From the NCBI GenBank assembly GCA_020024735.1, contig JAHHTI010000022.1, positions 1 through 13,707 on the forward strand: a stretch of 13,707 nt of DNA, given 5' to 3'. Below the pieces are notes generated by a model. That model was not told the DNA's origin and did not search any database. It saw only the letters and a list, made by a program, of their open reading frames with translations. Numbering within the stretch: position 1 is the stretch's first letter; every line of letters begins with the position of its first letter. The position numbers and the translations under genes are program-made. Of the stretch, positions 9,362-13,707 are shown in pieces. This stretch comes from Mycoplasmataceae bacterium. Lineage in GTDB: Bacteria > Bacillota_I > Bacilli_A > Mycoplasmatales > Mycoplasmoidaceae.

Positions 9362-9808
9362 ATGCAAAAAAGTACAATGATGAAGAAAGAACAAGCTGAT
9401 CAAAACCGTCAATGATATGTGATTGATGCGACTGATTTAGTTTTAGGTAGATTATCTGTTAAAGTTGCTGATATTTTAAGAGGTAAGAACAAACCAACTT
9501 GAACACCTAATGTTGATTGTGGTGACCATGTTATTATTATTAATGCTAACAAAGTAATCTTAACTGGAAATAAATTAGACAACGAATTTACTTATACTCA
9601 CTCTCACTATATGGGTGGTTTAAGAAAAAGAAGTAAACGTGAAATGGTGGAAAACTATTCTAAGGAATTACTTGAAAGATCTATTAAGAGAATGTTACCT
9701 AAAAATAGATTATCAAGACAAATCATTACTAAATTACATATCTATGAAGGTCCTCAACATCTTCATGAAGCACAAAAACCAATTGAATTAAAATTAGGAG
9801 ATAAATAA
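9362..9808 (+). CDS. rplM: 50S ribosomal protein L13
   Basis: L13 is a large-subunit protein needed early in 50S assembly. The 148-residue product aligns along its whole length with the family: WYVIDATDLVLGRLSVKVAD near the N-terminus, then GDHVIIINANKVILTG, YTHSHYMGGLR and MLPKNRLSRQ, ending YEGPQHLHEAQ. Two Trp are encoded by TGA (including RQWYVID), which breaks the frame under the standard code. The ATG at 9362 is preceded by AAGGAAG, and the Trp falls at residue 18, close to its place in E. coli L13. It overlaps rpsI by one base (TAATG), the usual L13-S9 operon. Confidence 0.97.
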
Positions 9809-10200
9809 TGGCAAGTGTTGAATATAAAGGTTTAGGTAGAAGAAAATCTTCTATTGCAAAAGTAAAATTAGTTCCAGGTAAAGGAAGTATTCTAGTTAAT
9901 GGTAAAAAACCTAGTGAATTTTTCCCTAACCCATTGATTATTCAAGATATGGAACAACCATTAGTTATCACTAATACAAAAGATCAATTTGATATTATGA
10001 TTAAAGTTAATGGTGGTGGATTTAACGGTCAAGCTGGAGCTGCTAGATTAGGAATTGCTAGAGCTTTAGTAGAAGCTAGTGAAGATTACAAGGTTGCTTT
10101 AAAGAAAGCTGGATTAATCACTAGAGATGCTCGTGTGAAAGAAAGAAAGAAATTCGGTCTATACGGAGCTAGAAGAAGTCCTCAATTTACTAAGAGATAG
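9808..10200 (+). CDS. rpsI: 30S ribosomal protein S9
   Basis: S9 is a small-subunit head protein whose C-terminal tail reaches the P-site tRNA. The 130-residue product shows the full family pattern: YKGLGRRKSSIAKVKLVPG at the start, KVNGGGFNGQAGAARLGIARAL in the middle, DARVKERKKFGLYGARR and the basic end SPQFTKR. The length is normal. The ATG shares its A with the rplM stop and uses the AGGAG inside the end of rplM, so the two genes are translationally coupled. A terminator follows 22 nt after the stop. Confidence 0.98.
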   Translation: MASVEYKGLGRRKSSIAKVKLVPGKGSILVNGKKPSEFFPNPLIIQDMEQPLVITNTKDQFDIMIKVNGGGFNGQAGAARLGIARALVEASEDYKVALKKAGLITRDARVKERKKFGLYGARRSPQFTKR

Positions 10201-10221
10201 TCTTTTCAATAAAGAATATGA

Positions 10222-10258
10222 AAAATATAGAGACCTCAAAGTCTCTATATTTTTTTTT
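10222..10258 (+). terminator. Terminator of rplM-rpsI
   Basis: A 13-bp perfect stem (10222-10234 with 10241-10253; core ATATAGAGAC) has loop CTCAAA and a T tract to 10258. Confidence 0.92.
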
Positions 10259-10264
10259 ATAAAC

Positions 10265-10294
10265 AAAAAAATATAGGGGCAACCCCTATATTTT
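10265..10294 (-). terminator. Terminator of tRNA-Ser
   Basis: A perfect 12-bp stem (AAAATATAGGGG at 10268-10279 with its complement at 10283-10294) has a 3-nt loop. On the minus strand it runs into seven T. It lies just after the tRNA-Ser 3' end and 6 nt from the rpsI terminator. Confidence 0.88.
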
Positions 10295-10302
10295 AAAAAC
10301 AA

Positions 10303-10392
10303 TGGCGGAAACAGTGAGATTCGAACTCACGCACCGGAAAACCGATCTAACACCTTAGCAGGGTGCCCTCTTAACCACTTGAGTATGTTTCC
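10303..10392 (-). tRNA. tRNA-Ser (GCT)
   Basis: The minus strand gives a 90-nt class II tRNA with encoded CCA. The acceptor GGAAACA pairs with TGTTTCC, discriminator G. The anticodon loop CTGCTAA carries GCT, and a long variable arm and T-loop TTCGAAT are present. It reads AGC/AGT serine codons. Confidence 0.96.
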
Positions 10393-10408
10393 AAGCGAAT
10401 ACTCTATA

Positions 10409-10439
10409 ATTATATCAAATCATTGCTATTTTATCTCAA
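10409..10439 (-). promoter_or_regulatory. tRNA-Ser promoter
   Basis: On the minus strand TTGAGA (10434-10439) is followed after 19 nt by TATAAT (10409-10414), preceded by TGA as an extended -10 (TGATATAAT). The tRNA begins about 17 nt after the -10. Confidence 0.65.
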
Positions 10440-10483
10440 AAGATACAATTTTGGATACATTTAAAAGTTTGTCATTTGCTTGT

Positions 10484-10517
10484 AAAAAAAATATAGTGCA
10501 CAAGACACTATATTTTT
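10484..10517 (-). terminator. Terminator of the PTPS-like gene
   Basis: AAAAATATAGTG (10487-10498) pairs with CACTATATTTTT (10506-10517) around a 7-nt loop; on the minus strand it ends in a T run. It lies about 23 nt after the stop of the PTPS-like gene. Confidence 0.88.
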
Positions 10518-10539
10518 CTTTCATTAATAAACTATGTAA

Positions 10540-11106
10540 TTAAGCATGTTTATAGCCACATTTAGGGCATATACCATTACTATCTAAAGCAATTCCACAT
10601 AAAGGACATAATGTAGGTTTTGTTTTTTGACCATATTCTGCTGTGGCTGCATTATCTCCACTAGTGAAAGTGATTTTAGAAATGTTTAGTTTGTCTTTTA
10701 ATAATTCATAAACAATTTTAATCATTCCTTCAACTGTCATGGTTTCTTTTGTTACCACTATTCTAGCATCTGGATAAGCAGTGGCTAGAGAAGTTTTAAA
10801 AGCAGGACCTTTAGTTCTATTTAAAGGATGTCCGTTTTTAATTCCTTGTTTTTCATAAACATCTAAGATGGCAGGTAATAAAGGATCATCTTCTCTTAAA
10901 ATTAGAGCATGATCAAAATTTTGGATTACTTCTCATGCAATTTTTTTAATTTCATTACATGGGAAAACCATATTCACACCTTCATTTATATCACCATCTA
11001 CTTCAATTGTTAATCTTCCTGTATGTCCATGAAGATATTGAGCTTCTCCTTGAAACTTGTAGAAACGGTGTGCATATTGAATATCGAATGTTGTATAACT
11101 CTTCAT
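10540..11106 (-). CDS. 6-pyruvoyl-tetrahydropterin synthase/QueD-fold protein with C-terminal zinc ribbon
   Basis: The 188-residue product begins KSYTTFDIQYAHRF and has the three zinc-ligand histidines of the PTPS/QueD family (His13; His26 and His28 in LHGHTGRL). It also has the later FDHALIL (His66) and VTKETMTVEGMIKIVYELL with Glu127 in the place of the PTxEN motif. In known QueD enzymes a Cys precedes the HGH motif (CGRLHGH). Here the sequence is AQYLHGH, so that catalytic Cys is absent; the only nearby Cys is Cys50 (VFPCNEIKK). There is an insertion of some 45 residues between the FDH and Glu motifs. The C-terminus adds a second zinc site, CPLC (167-170) and CPKC (180-183), like a rubredoxin-type ribbon. 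One TGA Trp (residue 58). AAGGAG precedes the ATG. No other pterin or queuosine gene lies nearby, so the reaction is unknown; the annotation is of fold, not function. Confidence 0.85.
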
Positions 11107-11139
11107 ATTTGTGTCTCCTTAAATATTGATAATTATTAT

Positions 11140-11171
11140 TGTTCATAACGAAATAATCCTTGTTATGAACA
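11140..11171 (-). promoter_or_regulatory. Inverted repeat at the transcript start of the PTPS-like gene
   Basis: TGTTCATAAC (11140-11149), 12 bases, then GTTATGAACA (11162-11171) form perfect 10-bp arms. The repeat begins at the predicted transcript start and lies in a leader of about 62 nt, so it could be an operator or a 5' RNA hairpin. It does not fit the preQ1-I riboswitch pattern I know. Confidence 0.6.
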
Positions 11172-11175
11172 TATT

Positions 11176-11203
11176 AGTATAGCAAAGAATTTTGCATTAT
11201 AAA
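11176..11203 (-). promoter_or_regulatory. Promoter of the PTPS-like gene
   Basis: On the minus strand an extended -10 TGCTATACT (TATACT at 11176-11181) lies 16 nt after a weak TTTATA (11198-11203). Confidence 0.55.
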
Positions 11204-11215
11204 AAAAGAATGCAA
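11192..11215. promoter_or_regulatory. Second inverted repeat over the -35 region of the PTPS-like gene
   Basis: TTGCATT (11192-11198) and AATGCAA (11209-11215) are perfect 7-bp arms around a 10-bp A/T tract. The centre-to-centre spacing of about 17 bp and its position on the -35 suggest a regulator site. Confidence 0.45.
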
Positions 11216-11229
11216 CAATAATAAATATT

Positions 11230-11285
11230 TGTAGTTAAACTACATCATCATTAATTTGATTTAAAAATTAATAACTAATGTAGTT
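11230..11285 (-). repeat. Nested and alternative hairpin arms between clpB and the PTPS-like gene
   Basis: The arm AACTACA (11238-11244) can pair with TGTAGTT at 11230-11236, one base away, or with ATGTAGTT at 11278-11285 in a long hairpin. The long hairpin has a second inner 8-bp stem (ATTAATTT 11250-11257, AAATTAAT 11265-11272). The two pairings exclude each other. This is the only strong structure after clpB; it has no T tract. Confidence 0.5.
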
Positions 11286-11482
11286 TTATCATTAATTATT
11301 CCTTTAGATTCTAGATAAGTTAAAAGTAGCTCTTGATCTTCAGGTTTTAACTTCTTTTAAATTATTTTGATTGAAGGAATATCAGTTAGGGATAAACCTT
11401 CTGTTTGATGACATCAATTACTTAATATTTGTACTAAGAGTTTTTGTATCTCAAATAAGGTGAGTATTAGTTGTCCATCTTC
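11261..11482 (-). pseudogene. Broken small reading frame downstream of clpB
   Basis: One minus-strand frame of about 74 codons overlaps the end of clpB and reads as protein-like sequence: LTLFEIQKLLVQILSNW, then a TGA Trp, then TEGLSLTDIPSIKII. It is interrupted by a TAA at 11357-11359. It continues in the same frame as KKLKPEDQELLLTYLESKGI and stops at TAA 11261-11263. No ATG, GTG or TTG start lies in the part overlapping clpB. I do not recognise the family. A decayed small gene is the simplest reading; chance is not excluded in AT-rich DNA. Confidence 0.4.
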
Positions 11483-13596
11483 TTAATGGTCATTTCTTTA
11501 GTTTTTTGATCGTAGTCAATAAAATACTTTTTGTCTTTTTTAATGGTGTTAGCTACAATCAAACTAGCTAATTTATTTTCTACATTAGATTGTATAAATC
11601 TTCTTAAAGGACGAGCTCCATACATTGGATCAAAACCAGCTTCTTTAATGTGTTCTTTAATTTTGTCACCAAATTCAATATTGATATCATTAGCTAACAA
11701 ACGGTCTCTTAATTGATTTAATAATTTAGTTACAATTGAAATCACAACTTCATCAGTTAATGGATTAAAGATAATTACATCATCAATTCTATTAATAAAT
11801 TCAGGTTTAAAGTAAAGATTGATTTCTTTTTGTACATCATCCTTTTTACCTTCTAAAATACTTTGTGCTCCCACATTAGAAGTCATAATGATAATAGTAT
11901 TTTTAAAGTTGATAAATCTTCCTTGAGAATCTTTTAAAGCACCTTCATCTAAAATTTGAAGGAATAGATTTAAGACATCAGCATGAGCTTTTTCAATTTC
12001 ATCCACTAATACAACACAATAAGGTTTTCTTCTAACAGCTTCTGTTAAAGCTCCAGCTTGTTCATATCCTACATATCCTGGAGGAGCTCCAACTAATTTA
12101 GAAACTGAGTGCTTTTCCATATATTCACTCATATCTAATCTCACCATAGATTTTTCTGAGTTGAATAAAACTCTAGCTAAAGTTTTTGCCACTTCAGTTT
12201 TTCCAACACCCGTTGGACCTAAGAATAAGAAAGAACCAATTGGTTTATTAGGATCAGAAATTCCAGCTCTTGATCTCAAAACTGCATTGGCAATTTTTTT
12301 CAAGGTTTCATCTTGTCCTTTTACATTCTTTTCTAGTTCTTCAGGTAAATGTAGTAATTTTTGTTTTTCATCTTCTAATAAAGTGGCTACTGGAATTCCT
12401 GTTGCTTTTGAAATCACTTCAGAAACTTCTTTAGCACTTACAGCATCAGTTGCCATACCATTCTTAGAAAGTTCTTTTTCTTTTCTTTCTAGTTCTTTTT
12501 CTAAAGCTGGAATAGTTACATATAACAATTTAGAAGCCTTAGCAAATTCTCCTTCAATTTGGTATTTTTCTATTAGTGATTTAGAAGAGTCGATTTCTTC
12601 TTTTAATTTAATGACACTAGTTAATTCTTCTTTTTCTGCTTGTCATTTTTTTGTCAATTCTTGTTCTTGAGTTTTCATTTTTTCCAATTTTTTGAATACT
12701 TCTTCAAGTTTTTGTTTTGACTTTGCATCTTCTTCTTTTTCAAGAGCGGCTTTTTCAGTTTCAGTATGAATTATTTCTCTTCTTACCTTATCTAGTTCAG
12801 TTGGAATAGAGTGCATTTCCATTTGTACTTTAGCAGCTGCTTCATCCACTAAATCAATCGCTTTATCAGGTAAGTATCTATCAGAAATATAACGATCACT
12901 TAATTCTACAGCTGCCACTAAAGCATCATCATGAATTTTTACTCCATGGAACAATTCTCATTTTTCTTTTAATCCTCTCATAATTGTCAAAGATTCTTGT
13001 TTAGTAGGTTCAGGGACATAAATTTTTGTCATTCTTCTTTCTAATGCTGCATCTTTTTCAATATATTGACGGTATTCATCTAAAGTAGTTGCACCAATAA
13101 TTTTTAATTCACCCCGAGCCATCATTGGTTTTAAAATATTAGCAGCATCCATTCCTGAATTAGAACCAGATTTTCCTGCTCCTACTAATTGGTGGAATTC
13201 ATCAATGAATAAAATAATTTTTCCATTAGATTCCTTAACTTGTTTCACAACATTTTCTAATCTTTCTTCAAATTGCCCTTGGAAGGAAGCACCGGAAATT
13301 AAAGATGATAGCGATAATTCATAAATTTCTTTATCTAATAAATTATCTGGGACATCTTTAGCAATAATTCTTTGCGTTAATCCTTCTACTATAGCAGTCT
13401 TTCCAACTCCAGGTTCACCAATTAAAATAGGATTATTTTTAGTTTTTCTGGAAATTACTTCAATAATTCTCCGAATTTCTTCTTCTCTTCCAATGATAGG
13501 GTCTTTGTTACCACTAGCAAATTCCTTATTAAGATTTCTTCCAAATTGTTCAAGAGCACTAGGAGCTCCTGGTCCTGAATTTTGTTTAAAGTTCAT
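11467..13596 (-). CDS. clpB: ClpB disaggregase (Hsp100), short form without N-domain
   Basis: ClpB is a hexameric AAA+ machine that pulls proteins out of aggregates together with DnaK. The 709-residue product starts directly before the first ATPase domain, as in other mycoplasma ClpB (about 715 residues), so the usual N-terminal substrate domain is missing. NBD1 has Walker A GEPGVGKT (60-67) and Walker B LFIDEF (129-134). A Glu/Lys-rich middle domain follows (about 250-360, including ELTKKWQAEKEEL). NBD2 has GPTGVGKT (460-467), pore loop GYVGYEQ (507-513) and VDEIEK (531-536), and ends with the ADPMYGARPLRR-type C-domain (GFDPMYGARPLRRFI). Two Trp are TGA. The NBD1 pore loop reads GASFQGQF instead of the common GAKYRGEF. 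AGGAGGT precedes the ATG, and a CIRCE-like operator in the promoter indicates HrcA heat-shock control. Confidence 0.97.
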
Positions 13597-13610
13597 ATTT
13601 ACCTCCTATG

Positions 13611-13626
13611 CATGATAACTATCATG
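13611..13626. promoter_or_regulatory. Perfect palindrome at the clpB transcript start
   Basis: CATGATA and TATCATG are separated by AC, a 7-bp perfect inverted repeat between the -10 and the ribosome site. With the -10 at 13635-13640, transcription should start near 13628, so the repeat occupies about +2 to +17. It could be a second operator or a 5'-terminal hairpin. Confidence 0.55.
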
Positions 13627-13634
13627 TTACATAT

Positions 13635-13663
13635 ATTCTACCAAGATTTTTCAAAATTAGCAA
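13635..13663 (-). promoter_or_regulatory. clpB promoter
   Basis: On the minus strand TTGCTA (13658-13663) and TAGAAT (13635-13640) are separated by 17 nt. The -35 lies inside the CIRCE-like repeat. Confidence 0.7.
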
Positions 13664-13683
13664 ACTAATCGTGATATTGCTAA
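13657..13683. promoter_or_regulatory. CIRCE-like HrcA operator upstream of clpB
   Basis: TTAGCAAAC, nine bases, TATTGCTAA matches the CIRCE layout (TTAGCACTC-N9-GAGTGCTAA) at 14 of 18 arm positions with exact 9-bp spacing. It covers the -35 of the clpB promoter. Control of clpB by HrcA/CIRCE is known in mycoplasmas; the assignment here is by sequence. Confidence 0.75.
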
Positions 13684-13707
13684 TTTAACCTAAAGAATTT
13701 TATTTTT

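Noticed and set aside
11107..11170. preQ1-type riboswitch in front of the QueD-like gene
   Set aside because: The leader has a perfect hairpin but I cannot find the short stem, C-rich loop and A-rich tail pairing of preQ1-I; kept only as an inverted repeat.
12161..12670. 169-codon plus-strand open frame opposite clpB
   Set aside because: It is rich in Ser and Phe as expected for the complement of Glu/Lys codons in the ClpB middle domain; ClpB on the other strand is certain.

Overview
The window comes from a mollicute (mycoplasma-type) bacterium. The DNA is very AT-rich, and every tryptophan codon I located in the genes (at least 24) is TGA; no TGG tryptophan codon was seen. Most genes therefore only read through under genetic code 4. 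The ribosomal proteins, ClpB and RNase Y are of bacterial, Firmicutes-like type. I cannot place the species.

Layout. (1) 1-3885, plus strand: the C-terminal 1294 residues of a giant repeat-built surface protein that begins upstream of the window. It has about eight diverged units ending in a Gly-Phe motif, one Pro/Thr/Asp/Gly-rich insertion and a C-terminal membrane anchor. A strong hairpin terminator follows, fused to the promoter of the next gene. (2) 3982-5367, plus: membrane-anchored RNase Y (rny), ending in a terminator that faces the oncoming tRNA genes. (3) 5427-5579, minus: tRNA-Asp then tRNA-Phe, 1 nt apart. (4) 5660-9156, minus: a two-gene operon. A small zinc-ribbon/helix-turn-helix protein that resembles the N-terminus of IS1595-type transposases is followed 5 nt later by a 1014-residue P-type cation ATPase. 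The ATPase carries an extra C-terminal cytoplasmic domain that reads like a winged helix. An operator-like inverted repeat sits on the start region of this operon. (5) 9362-10200, plus: rplM-rpsI, overlapping by 1 nt and followed by a terminator. (6) 10303-10392, minus: tRNA-Ser(GCU) with its own promoter and terminator. (7) 10540-11106, minus: a 6-pyruvoyl-tetrahydropterin-synthase/QueD-fold protein that lacks the usual catalytic Cys and has an added C-terminal zinc ribbon. It is preceded by two inverted repeats. (8) 11107-11466: a non-coding stretch with a broken small reading frame and a set of mutually exclusive hairpin arms. (9) 11467-13596, minus: clpB, the short form without an N-domain. 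Its promoter contains a diverged CIRCE (HrcA) operator, and a perfect palindrome lies at the predicted transcript start.

How it fits together. RNase Y, ClpB, L13/S9 and the three tRNAs are housekeeping functions. The surface protein is the lineage-specific, probably variable, part. The least ordinary unit is the zinc-ribbon regulator plus ATPase with a DNA-binding-like tail. Both gene order and the inverted repeat suggest a self-regulated cation-homeostasis operon, but this is inference. The PTPS-like protein, with altered active site and two predicted zinc sites, is the other candidate for an undescribed role.
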